Assembly: GCF_900100205.1 (NCBI RefSeq)
Contig: NZ_FNEQ01000001.1
Coordinates: 620,001-684,000 of the forward strand
DNA: 64,000 bases
Source: Duganella sp. OV510
GTDB lineage: Bacteria > Pseudomonadota > Gammaproteobacteria > Burkholderiales > Burkholderiaceae_D
Direction: 5' to 3'
The notes under the pieces were generated by a model. It was not told where the DNA came from, did no database searches, and saw nothing but the letters and a program-made list of their open reading frames with translations. The first letter of the stretch is position 1; every line of letters starts with the position of its first letter. This document shows, piece by piece, positions 37,141 through 45,267 of this stretch. Both the position numbers and the translations under genes were made by a program.

Positions 37141-38151
37141 TTAAATCATGCCAATCTTGTCGATACAGGCCAGCGTCGCGCCTTTTTGGCGCAATCCGGC
37201 CGCGAATCCGGGCGGCAGGCAGTCCTGCCAGTCCTTTGGCAGCAGCACGCGATCGCCATGATTTACTTGATTGAATATCAATTCCAGCTTCGATTCGCGG
37301 CCATCCACGGTGTCGACCCGGCCAGCATGCCATGCGCTGGAGCAGCCGGTGGCGATGATACGGCCGCGCGGTACGAATTCCCGCCCCCGCGCCAGGCGAT
37401 CGGCCATCACCAGTGCCAGCTGGTAGGAGCCACCCTGAAAGCGTGGCTGGCCGAAGCGGACCACAGTGCGCCAGCGCCCCAGGGCCTTGCCATCGAAGTG
37501 GCGCGCGGCGTTCAACGTCTGTTTGACTTCCTGCTGTGCGGTCAGTTCCAGGCCAGGCGCGGTGATGCTGTCTTCCTCGCTGCGCGCTGCCGCTTCAAGC
37601 GGAAAGACGCTGACTTCGAGCCAGCCTAGGGTATCGTTGATGCCACCGCTGTGCAGCGGGAACCAGGTGCGCACCGTGGAGACAGCGGCCGACATGTCGG
37701 CGTGGCCGATCAGCGCGCCAAGATGCGTGATGCGCACCGCATCAACTGGTGCTGCGCCCTCGCCTACCTGCACGGTGCCGTCGACGCGGCCAAGATGCCA
37801 GGCGTCGGAACTGCCTTGTGCGATGGTTGGCTGGATTGGCTGAAGGCCGCGCACCATGCGGTCCGCCAGTACGGCGGCCAGTTCCCAGTCGCGTTCATCG
37901 GCGGCTGGGGCGATGTCCATGCTTAGCATCACCTGGTCACGGCTGTCGAACCGCGCTTCGGTGTGGCGCGCGAGGCGGACGACTTGCTGCATGCGTTCGG
38001 CAATCGATGGAGCGTTTGGCGCCGTGCATTTGACGTCGGCGCGATTGGCGCGTGGACGCCGGCTGGCGGTGATGGTGAGTATGCGGCCATCGGCCAGCAC
38101 GCTGCGGCATTCGGCGTTGGCTGGCACGGCGCTGACTGAGATGGTGGTCAT
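37141..38151 (-). CDS. Protein with two Lon-protease-like units
   Basis: The start at 38151 overlaps the preceding gene by ATGA. The 336-residue product has an internal duplication: SSDAWHLGRVD and SSAWHAGRVD mark equivalent points, each preceded by LADRM or MADRL. The second unit resembles a Lon (S16) protease domain: FQGGSYQLALVMADRLARG, RGRIIATG, GRVDTVDGRESKLEL and GDRVLLPKD. Ser242 and Lys288 fall where the Lon Ser-Lys dyad would be, 46 residues apart (43 in E. coli Lon). The first unit lacks both. No ATPase domain is present. Activity is only an inference. Confidence 0.6.
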   Translation of the reverse strand: MTTISVSAVPANAECRSVLADGRILTITASRRPRANRADVKCTAPNAPSIAERMQQVVRLARHTEARFDSRDQVMLSMDIAPAADERDWELAAVLADRMVRGLQPIQPTIAQGSSDAWHLGRVDGTVQVGEGAAPVDAVRITHLGALIGHADMSAAVSTVRTWFPLHSGGINDTLGWLEVSVFPLEAAARSEEDSITAPGLELTAQQEVKQTLNAARHFDGKALGRWRTVVRFGQPRFQGGSYQLALVMADRLARGREFVPRGRIIATGCSSAWHAGRVDTVDGRESKLELIFNQVNHGDRVLLPKDWQDCLPPGFAAGLRQKGATLACIDKIGMI

Positions 38152-39248
38152 AGCGATGGCTCCGTGCGCGGGACGTAGGTGGTGCGGCGCAATGACAAGC
38201 CGGTTTCCAGGTTGGTGCAGATGCGGTCCGCTTCTTCCAGCAGCAACAGCCACTGTTCCGGGCTTGCCAGTTGAAGGCGGGCAAGCAGCGGCCAGGCTTC
38301 GTCAAGCGCGGTTTGGGCGATTTGCGTTTGCGCGCTGCGCAGGGTTTGGTCAGCTGCTGGCAGTGGCTGGTCTGGCGCGGCCCAGGCCAGAGATGGCATG
38401 GTATTGACGTTCAGTGCCGCCATGCCGAGGCGCAGCAGCACGGACTGCTGTTGCTGGAAAATGTCCAGGCCTTCAGGCAGCGCAAGCAGGCGTAGTTCGC
38501 GGCTCAAGGCCGGCAGTTCGAGGAACAGGCGGCGTAAGGCGCGCGCATCCTGCTCGGCCACGCTCATCTGCCCCACAGGCAGGCAGGTGGCGAGGCCGGT
38601 CGGCGTGGCGACGGGACTCGCTGCAGTGCCGGCGGTGTCGGCCGGGATGGCCGCGCGTTCGGCTTCGGCGGCTTGAGCGGCTCGGGCCTGGAGGACTGTG
38701 GCGTAGTCGATTTCATCGCCCAAGTCCACTGGCACGCAATCGTCTACCGTCACGCCATAGCGCATGTACATCAGCTGATTCAGGCCGGCGCGGAAGGCAT
38801 GCCATTCGTCGAGCGACGTGCACGGCGGCAGATCAAGTGCGCCCTGGGCCAGTTCCGCTTGCAGCGCCATCTGGGCCGCCACCGCAAAGTCTGGCAGCTC
38901 CAGCCTTCCCGCCGTTTCGCTGTAGAGATATAAATCAAACCGTTGTTGCGACACGCGCGGATTTGCCGCGTCCACGACAAACCGCAGCCGCAGGCCCCAT
39001 TCTGGCGCCGCCGCAAACGGCACCAGGTCCACCGTGTAAGGACCTGGATGAAAACAGAACGCCATCTCGCCCTGCTCGCACGAGACTTTGCCCACCGCCG
39101 CGCGCCGCGCATGGCCTGCCGCGTTGAATATCACCACCGCACTCTGCGCGGGCGCAAGGTCGCCATCATCGAGCCGCAGCGCGATCAGGGTGGCGCCCAA
39201 GCCGTTGGTGTCAGTGGCTTGTTTGCGGCGGCGGCTGAATAATCTCAT
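38148..39248 (-). CDS. Unknown protein, possibly SPFH-like N-terminus
   Basis: A 366-residue soluble protein. The N-terminal half (GLRLRFVVDAANPRVSQQRF, with ALQAELAQGALDL and LNQLMYMRYGVTVDDCVPV) has the strand-then-helix pattern seen at the end of SPFH domains, including the YGV turn, and may be a diverged relative of the 728-residue neighbour. A helical C-terminal half follows an Ala-rich linker. I cannot assign a function. It lies 3 bp downstream of the 197-residue gene and overlaps the Lon-like gene, so translation is coupled. Confidence 0.65.
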   Translation of the reverse strand: MRLFSRRRKQATDTNGLGATLIALRLDDGDLAPAQSAVVIFNAAGHARRAAVGKVSCEQGEMAFCFHPGPYTVDLVPFAAAPEWGLRLRFVVDAANPRVSQQRFDLYLYSETAGRLELPDFAVAAQMALQAELAQGALDLPPCTSLDEWHAFRAGLNQLMYMRYGVTVDDCVPVDLGDEIDYATVLQARAAQAAEAERAAIPADTAGTAASPVATPTGLATCLPVGQMSVAEQDARALRRLFLELPALSRELRLLALPEGLDIFQQQQSVLLRLGMAALNVNTMPSLAWAAPDQPLPAADQTLRSAQTQIAQTALDEAWPLLARLQLASPEQWLLLLEEADRICTNLETGLSLRRTTYVPRTEPSL

Positions 39249-39251
39249 CGT

Positions 39252-39845
39252 CTACGGCGCCACCGGCTCGACGGCAAAGCCGGCTCCATACAGTTGAAAA
39301 TGCGATCCGGGCGCGGTGGCGAACGGCCAAACACGCTCGCATTCGCCGTCCGCGTCCAGCCGGCCTTGCAGCACAATGGCGCCGCCGCCGTCGATCACGC
39401 GCAACTGCGGCTGTTCGCGCAGTACGCGCTCGGCAAACGGCGCTTCGGTGGACAGGCTGAGAATCACCTGCCAACCGCCATCCTGCGGCAGGAAGTTCAG
39501 CGTCCAATAACCATCATCAGTGACCAGGGCCTCCAGCGCCTCGGCGGTGGAGGCGGCGCGCAGCATACCGCTGCTGCCCGTCCATACCGGATCGTTGGCG
39601 GCCCGTGGCTGAGCGGCCGCGTGGCGCTCCAATGAGAGCTGCCGGAAGCGACGCAACGTCAGCGGCGATGCCGACAAGGCCTGGCGCTCGTTTGGCGTCA
39701 GCGCGCGCGTGCCGTCCAGCGCTGCCGACAGCGTGGCGTCGGCCAGCATCAGGCGGTCTCCCGGTACGGGACGCGACAGCAACAGGCGCTCGCGCAGCCG
39801 TGCATCCAGATCATCATGTGGCAAGTTCAAATTATTCTCCTTCAT
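39252..39845 (-). CDS. Unknown 197-residue protein
   Basis: A soluble acidic protein. Its N-terminal third (LNLPHDDLDARLRERLL, ALTPNERQALSASPLTLRRF) looks helical, with a short segment like anti-sigma or zf-type N-termini but without Cys. The C-terminal part (DGGWQVILSLSTE, LQGRLDADGECERVWPF) is beta-rich. No family recognised. It overlaps the 437-residue gene upstream by 4 nt. That gene's C-terminus looks like a DNA-binding helix pair, so a regulator/anti-regulator pairing is one possibility among others. Confidence 0.6.
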   Translation of the reverse strand: MKENNLNLPHDDLDARLRERLLLSRPVPGDRLMLADATLSAALDGTRALTPNERQALSASPLTLRRFRQLSLERHAAAQPRAANDPVWTGSSGMLRAASTAEALEALVTDDGYWTLNFLPQDGGWQVILSLSTEAPFAERVLREQPQLRVIDGGGAIVLQGRLDADGECERVWPFATAPGSHFQLYGAGFAVEPVAP

Positions 39846-41152
39846 CGCGTGCCGGCTGCTTGCAGCCTGGCGATCGCTTCATTACGGCGCTTGCGCAGCG
39901 TCGGCATCGAAATCTGGTCCAGCGCCGCCAGTTGCTGTAGCGTTGGCAGCTCGCCGGTGGCCGGGTCCAGCCAGGCGTCGGGATAAGTATCATCCGCAGC
40001 GCCCAGCAGTTTTTGGTACACGGCCAGGCGGATCGGCAGCGATTCGTCGTGCAACATGCGCACCGTCCAGCTGCCGGCTTCCTGCGCGGACCGCGCCATT
40101 TCCAGATAGCGGAGGGGCAGGGAAAGGTCTTCGGCGCGGACTTGTTCGGCGGCCAGTTGCTCGTCACTGGCAAACGGGCCGGTCTCCTCAATGTCATCGT
40201 CGGCGACGTCGGCCGCTTCGTCCGCCTCCGGCGCGGACAGAATGCAGTCATCGTCCGGCGCCTGGCCGCTGGCCTCCGCCTGCTCCGACTCGCCCAGCAC
40301 GCGCCAGTAGTCCTCCAGCCACAACGCGGCCTCGCCAGCATCCGATTGCCACTCTTCGGTACTATCCATATTGGCCGACAGTTCCTCGTAATCGCCAATC
40401 TCCGCCAGCAGCGCCGCGATCTTGTCCGGACTATTTTTCAGGCTGGCGAAGCGCTTGGACCGGGTGTGCAATGGCCCGGGCGAACCGGCAAATTGCTCCA
40501 GTGACTCGCTCCAGCGGATAATCCACTCCGCCTTGCAGGCACTGATGGATTTCATTTGCCGCACCTCGATTGGCGTGCCGGCCAGCGGCCTTCCGAGGAT
40601 CGCGCCGACCTGCGCGGCGTTCTGCTCCCAAGCCACAAACAGGCCGGAGATTTCCCGATAGGCGGTGTCCAGCATGCGGTAGGTGTAGATTTTATTGGGT
40701 GAGCAATCGCGCCCGGAGGCGATGATGTAGTTGTCCGCGTCAACCTTGTCGCGCAAGGTCGCATACATATCATTGACTTTTTTGCGCAGCACGCCCTCGG
40801 CGGCAGGATCGCGCCAGAAATCCCCGCTGCGCGCATGTTCGCTGGCCATGGCGGCGACAAACGCCGTCCAGTAGGCGGTTTGCGCCTGCAGCTCATACAG
40901 CAGCCCTAGCGACAACTCGTACACGCTTTCGCCATAGCTGTTGCCCTCGGCCTCACCGCGCGCGCTGCGGGCATTGGCGCGCAAGGCGGCGGCTACCGCA
41001 TCGGTATAAGCGTCGAGCAGGGCCGCATGCCGCTCGGGTTCGAGCACCTGGTGCATATCAATCTGCCGGAATGCCTGCAACGAGCAAAGCCCCAGCAGCT
41101 TGCGCACTTGTTCCCAGCCGTGCTCCTGATACCGGGTTCCTGGCAAGCGCAT
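39842..41152 (-). CDS. Unknown protein with possible C-terminal helix-turn-helix
   Basis: The start at 41152 follows AGGAC; an ATG at 41200 is also in frame. The product is 436 residues. The N-terminal half is helical (for example YELSLGLLYELQAQTAYWTA). An acidic linker with runs such as EADEAADVADDDIEE separates it from a C-terminal segment, LPTLQQLAALDQISMPTLRKR followed by RNEAIARLQ, that reads like a sigma region 4 or transposase-type helix-turn-helix. I do not recognise the family. It lies 81 bp downstream of the PBP gene on the same strand and is coupled to the next gene. Confidence 0.6.
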   Translation of the reverse strand: MRLPGTRYQEHGWEQVRKLLGLCSLQAFRQIDMHQVLEPERHAALLDAYTDAVAAALRANARSARGEAEGNSYGESVYELSLGLLYELQAQTAYWTAFVAAMASEHARSGDFWRDPAAEGVLRKKVNDMYATLRDKVDADNYIIASGRDCSPNKIYTYRMLDTAYREISGLFVAWEQNAAQVGAILGRPLAGTPIEVRQMKSISACKAEWIIRWSESLEQFAGSPGPLHTRSKRFASLKNSPDKIAALLAEIGDYEELSANMDSTEEWQSDAGEAALWLEDYWRVLGESEQAEASGQAPDDDCILSAPEADEAADVADDDIEETGPFASDEQLAAEQVRAEDLSLPLRYLEMARSAQEAGSWTVRMLHDESLPIRLAVYQKLLGAADDTYPDAWLDPATGELPTLQQLAALDQISMPTLRKRRNEAIARLQAAGTR

Positions 41153-41233
41153 AAAGTCCTGTATAAAAAATGAAGTCAAAAGGCTTTTCAAGCATGCCAC
41201 AAAAAACAGGTTCGCATTATCCCGTTTACAAGG

Positions 41234-44200
41234 CTATTTCCCCTTCTGTTCACCGTTCTGCGCGGCCAGCGTGGACAGAATCGCGGCAATCACCGGCGCC
41301 GCATGCTCGCCGCCAGTGGCGTCGGAGTGGCTGACAAAGGCCGCCATCGCCAGCCGGTGACGCTGGCCGGGCAAGCTGCCCGGTTCCAGCCATCCGGTGA
41401 ACCAGACGGTCGCGGTGTCCTCGCCACTGGGCGCAGTGCCTGTTTTGCCGTACAGGCCCGCACGCACAGCAGCCAGCGAGGCGCCACGAAAAGCGCCCGC
41501 ACCGGTGCCGACATCGACCACGCCTTTCATGCCGGCCTTGATCCGGTCCAGGCGGATGCCCAGCGGTGGCGCGGTCGGCACGCCGGCGCTGGCGCCGTCC
41601 AGCGACAGCAGCATGCGTGGCGCCACCACCCTGCCCTGGCCAACCGCCGCCGACGCCAGCGCCATTTGCAGCGGCGTCACCTGCATACGCAGGCCGATCG
41701 CCATCTGGCGCAGTTCGTGGCGGGTGTGGATAGGATCGATGCGCGCAGGCGTGGCTTGCAGCGCGTCCCAGGTGCGCCAGTTGAAGTCAGCCGGCAGCAA
41801 TCCGCCGTCAAGGCGCAGTGTTTGCTCGAAGCCCAATCGGCGTGCGGCAGCGACAATGGGCCGCACGCTATCCAGCGCATCGGCGTCCAGCGCCTGCACA
41901 TCCGGTGCGCCGCCATCAGGACGGCCGAACAGGCTACGGTCACTCAGTTCGCTGGACCAGGCAAACCAGGTATTCAGGCTGTAGGTCAGCGCTTGCGCCA
42001 GTCCGAGACGCCCCTCCTGCGCGCGGCGATCCAGGCTTTGTTCGCGGTAGTTGGTGATATGCGCCAGGCGCGGATTCATCGGGTAGCTGGCGGCGTCGGT
42101 CTGGAAGCCGTAACCACGCTGCGCCGCCAGGCGATTGATGGCGGGGAGTGGCATCCCGCTTAGCAGCGCATCGATCTGCTGATCATTTTGCGCCGCCAGT
42201 TCGAGGCCCAGCGCGCTGATGACTTTAAAGGTCGAGCCGGGGCTCTGGTGCGCGCCGCCATCGTGTTGCAAGGCCGGCAGGCGCAGTGGGCTGCGCGCGG
42301 GGCTGGTGCGGTCGAAATCGCGCACCTCGGCCCAGTTGGCGGCGTTGACGTCGCCCGCGCCGGCGCCTGTCGCTGCGAGGATGTCGCCGGTTTCGGTGTC
42401 AAGAATGACCATGCCAGCGTGACGGCCTTCAGGTGCGGGCTGGCTGCCGGTGCAGCGACCGTCCTGCCAGCGGCCACGGTGCATGGCGACGCAGTCCAGC
42501 ACCCGTTGGCTCAGTGCTTGCAGTGGCAGGTCGAGCGTCAGCACGGCGTTGACTGTGCCGGCGGGGGCGGGCAAACGGGCCAGCATGCCGGTGACGCTGT
42601 TGGCGTGTTCGCTGCTGATGCCCAGCAGCGGTGCAAGGCCGGCTTCCGTAGCGGATTCGCTAGGTGCGCCGTCCGTCCACAGGGTGGTGCCATTGCGGTC
42701 TTGCAGCTGGACTGCCGATGGCATGTTGCGGCGCGCGCTGACGTTGTCGCTTTGCGCGAGCGGCTGCCAGATCAGGTGGCCGCCGACGACGCGCAGGTGG
42801 CGGTATTTCTGGTCTTCCGGCGTGTTGAAGTCCAGTGGCTGCAAATCCAGGCGGATAGTGCGAACGCCGGCTTGCAGCGTCAGCGTAATTTGCTGAACGT
42901 CGCTGCTATTGGCGCAGGCGCGGCCGGTACATGCGGGCGTCAGCTGGGCGCTGGCGCCATTGATGCCGGCCGCTGCCACCCTCCCTGCGACCAGCATGTG
43001 CAGTATTTCGCCGCCGTTGGCTGCGCGCGGCAGGTTGAGCGTCAGGCGCACGTTGGGGCGACCTCCCATGATCTCTGTGGCCTGCGGCCAGCGGGCGATA
43101 CGTGTCCAAGGCTGCCAGCCTTGTGGCAGCGATGCAAACAGGCGCGATGCGGCTACCGGCATCTGGCTGGTAGTGGCGATGATCACTGGCGCGTTGCCGT
43201 TGCCTGCGTTGTCGGCGGTGGTGGCGCTCCAGTCCAGCGGCAGGTCGGCTGGACCTTTGATGCGCCATGCCAGCAGGCGACGCTCGCTGTTGTAGATGTC
43301 GATCTGCTGGCGAACATAAGCACCGTCGGCCTGGTAATACAGGCGCTTGAAGAGTTTCTGCGTGGCGGGACCTGGCTGGACCTGCTTCCAGTTTCCCAGT
43401 TCCGCAGCGCGCTCGCTGGCATGTGCAGCTTGCCACTGCGGCAGATCGCGCGGAGCGATGTCGATGGCGCCGCTAGGGTTGAGGCGCATCAGTCCTTGTG
43501 CTTGCAGTTGTTCGAACAGGGCCTGGTCTTCCAGTGCGCCAGCTGCGCCTGCGGGAACCTGGTAGTCGCCAGCAGCGAGATAGGCGTTGACTGCGCGGCC
43601 GCGTGCCGGGAACGCGGTGACCAGTGCGGCGACCTGGCCGGCCGGCGCACGCGTGGCCGACGGCGCGGCGGGGCGGTAAATCTGTACGACCAGCTCACCA
43701 GCCTGCGGGCACATGGCGTTGCTGCGGCGTTCGATGCGCAATGCGGCGTTCGCGCCCCACAGCAGCCAGCCTTGCTGGCGCAAAGCGACCTGGCCGCTAC
43801 TGCCCTGCTCGATCTGGCCGAAGCTGGCATCGCTGAGCCAGCGGGCATCGCCCTGGCGTGCGTGCCAGCTGAGTTGCAGCGGTTCGCTCAGCGGATCGCT
43901 GAAATCGCCCCTGGCCATGCCTTCAATCTGTACTTCGGGCATGGCGTCGGCGCCGTTGTTGCGGTCTGCTACCAGCAGGACGTTGCGCAGAGAAATCTGC
44001 ACGTTGGCTTCTTCGTTGCGCTTCACCCAGCGCTTGACGTCGTCGAAGCGGTAGCCGATACGCAGCGGCAGCAGGCGCGTGTCGGTAGGGCTGCGCAGCT
44101 GGCTGCACAGATCCACACGGACTGGCGGTGCGGCTTGCAGGCCGGAAGCGATCAGCAAGACGCCGCCCGGATGCAGGCTGGCGCTGATGCCGGTTTCGGC

Positions 44201-44707
44201 TGGCACGCGGAAGCTGATACCCGGCAGCACGGATTGGTAGGCGTTGGCGGCGCGGATGTTGGCAGCCGACTGTGGCGTACTGGCGGTGGTGGCGGCCAAA
44301 TGGCGCGCGTGGCCGGCGATCAGCGCGCCGCCGCCCGCCGCCAGGACTACGCCTACCGCCGTGATCCAGGCGACGCGCGACGTGCGCGGACCGACCGCGC
44401 CAGCGGAACGGCCATCTTGCCGGGCATGTTCATCGCGCGAGCGGAGCGTGCCGCCTCTGGCGGCTGGGCCGGCGGCATTGTCTGGGGCGGCGGTGGCGGT
44501 GGCGGTGGCGGTGGCGGCGGTGGCGGTGGCGGTGGCGGTGGCGGCGGTGGCGGTGGCGGTGGCGGTGGTTGTGCCAGCGGGTTCGCGGCGCGAGGACACC
44601 AGCCTGACAGCGGGACCGCGCTGTCCGGCGTGCAGGTTGGCGCGGCGACGGCGGGTGCGGCGCCGCTCGGCCCAGGCTTGCAATATGGTGCGGATGAAGT
44701 GCGGCAT
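41234..44707 (-). CDS. Giant class B-like penicillin-binding protein
   Basis: The start at 44707 follows GAGGGG. The 1157-residue protein has a basic N-terminus, a Thr-Ala repeat (about 45-75), one membrane helix (about 115-140) and a long periplasmic region of some 600 residues that I cannot assign. The transpeptidase domain holds all three catalytic motifs: STFK with Ser825/Lys828, SLN at 910-912, and KTGT from Lys1088. Class B PBPs cross-link peptidoglycan and pair with SEDS polymerases, one of which is encoded at 20.6 kb. At over 1100 residues it is roughly twice the usual FtsI/MrdA size. It is the first gene of the minus-strand block. Confidence 0.88.
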   Translation of the reverse strand: MPHFIRTILQAWAERRRTRRRRANLHAGQRGPAVRLVSSRREPAGTTTATATATAATATATATAATATATATAAPDNAAGPAARGGTLRSRDEHARQDGRSAGAVGPRTSRVAWITAVGVVLAAGGGALIAGHARHLAATTASTPQSAANIRAANAYQSVLPGISFRVPAETGISASLHPGGVLLIASGLQAAPPVRVDLCSQLRSPTDTRLLPLRIGYRFDDVKRWVKRNEEANVQISLRNVLLVADRNNGADAMPEVQIEGMARGDFSDPLSEPLQLSWHARQGDARWLSDASFGQIEQGSSGQVALRQQGWLLWGANAALRIERRSNAMCPQAGELVVQIYRPAAPSATRAPAGQVAALVTAFPARGRAVNAYLAAGDYQVPAGAAGALEDQALFEQLQAQGLMRLNPSGAIDIAPRDLPQWQAAHASERAAELGNWKQVQPGPATQKLFKRLYYQADGAYVRQQIDIYNSERRLLAWRIKGPADLPLDWSATTADNAGNGNAPVIIATTSQMPVAASRLFASLPQGWQPWTRIARWPQATEIMGGRPNVRLTLNLPRAANGGEILHMLVAGRVAAAGINGASAQLTPACTGRACANSSDVQQITLTLQAGVRTIRLDLQPLDFNTPEDQKYRHLRVVGGHLIWQPLAQSDNVSARRNMPSAVQLQDRNGTTLWTDGAPSESATEAGLAPLLGISSEHANSVTGMLARLPAPAGTVNAVLTLDLPLQALSQRVLDCVAMHRGRWQDGRCTGSQPAPEGRHAGMVILDTETGDILAATGAGAGDVNAANWAEVRDFDRTSPARSPLRLPALQHDGGAHQSPGSTFKVISALGLELAAQNDQQIDALLSGMPLPAINRLAAQRGYGFQTDAASYPMNPRLAHITNYREQSLDRRAQEGRLGLAQALTYSLNTWFAWSSELSDRSLFGRPDGGAPDVQALDADALDSVRPIVAAARRLGFEQTLRLDGGLLPADFNWRTWDALQATPARIDPIHTRHELRQMAIGLRMQVTPLQMALASAAVGQGRVVAPRMLLSLDGASAGVPTAPPLGIRLDRIKAGMKGVVDVGTGAGAFRGASLAAVRAGLYGKTGTAPSGEDTATVWFTGWLEPGSLPGQRHRLAMAAFVSHSDATGGEHAAPVIAAILSTLAAQNGEQKGK
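44486..44569. repeat. GGTGGC-type hexanucleotide tandem repeat
   Basis: About 84 bp of near-perfect GGTGGC units, interrupted by GGCGGC, within the 5' part of the PBP gene; on the coding strand it gives alternating Thr and Ala. Units are multiples of three, so length changes would alter the linker and keep the frame. Confidence 0.92.
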
Positions 44708-44887
44708 ATACCCCTCGCTATTGGTTTGCACTCTTTAGCCGGGGGACGGGGAAAACCGCCCTCCCATCGCGCCAGAATGCATTTCGGTCCGCAGAAAACG
44801 CATCCCGTCGCAATCCCCGCGCAGCTTGCGTCGCCTTTGGTTACAGTGACTACATCGAAACTCAATCACCAAGCAAAGGAGCACAAA

Positions 44888-45112
44888 ATGAACGTCCTGA
44901 AAAACTTTGAAGCCCTGTTCGTCATCAGCGCAGCCCTGACCTGCGGCGCCGCCTACGCCCTGACCAGCCACACCGCGATCACGCAAGATCCAGCCATGCA
45001 AACGGTGGTGGTCAGCGCCAAGCGTCTGACGCCTGAACAGAAGCTGCAATCGGTACTGGAAGAACGCGCCATCGTCATGGCCGCTGAAGCGGACAAAGCC
45101 AACAAAATCTGA
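44888..45112 (+). CDS. Small exported protein
   Basis: A 74-residue protein preceded by AAAGGAGC. A hydrophobic signal (EALFVISAALTCGAAYA) is followed by a short tail containing QTVVVSAKRLTPEQK. Small proteins with a VVVSAKRL-type core are common in Oxalobacteraceae, but I know of no function. It is transcribed away from the PBP gene, with 180 bp between the two starts. It is monocistronic, with a perfect palindrome just after the stop. Confidence 0.75.
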   Translation: MNVLKNFEALFVISAALTCGAAYALTSHTAITQDPAMQTVVVSAKRLTPEQKLQSVLEERAIVMAAEADKANKI

Positions 45113-45116
45113 ATCC

Positions 45117-45130
45117 GTGCGCCGGCGCAC
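45117..45130. repeat. Perfect 14-bp palindrome
   Basis: GTGCGCCGGCGCAC lies 5 bp after the stop of the small exported protein, flanked by AATCC and GGATT. No T run follows, so it could be a protein-binding site, an RNA stabiliser or a weak terminator. Confidence 0.5.
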
Positions 45131-45267
45131 ATTGGATTTGAACAGCTTTGTGTCATATGTAAAAAGTTGCATCATTCAGCACCACGACGAAAATCGCTTG
45201 ATATAGTTCGTTCATGCGCAGTGCCAAGACAGCAGCAAGCGCACATAAAAGAACGGAGGATTCCATC

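Noticed and set aside
35943-37274. 443-codon plus-strand frame
   Set aside because: It is antisense to the zinc ribbon-SPFH gene, which has clear domains.
19602-44707. Type VI secretion regulatory cluster (PpkA/PppA/Fha)
   Set aside because: Kinase, phosphatase and FHA are present, but no Tss/Hcp/VgrG/ClpV genes are; SEDS and PBP genes point to the cell wall instead.
42188-45112. 974-codon plus-strand open frame with a polyglycine run
   Set aside because: It is antisense to the PBP gene with intact catalytic motifs; openness comes from high GC and the GGTGGC repeat. Only its last 75 codons are a real gene (44888-45112).
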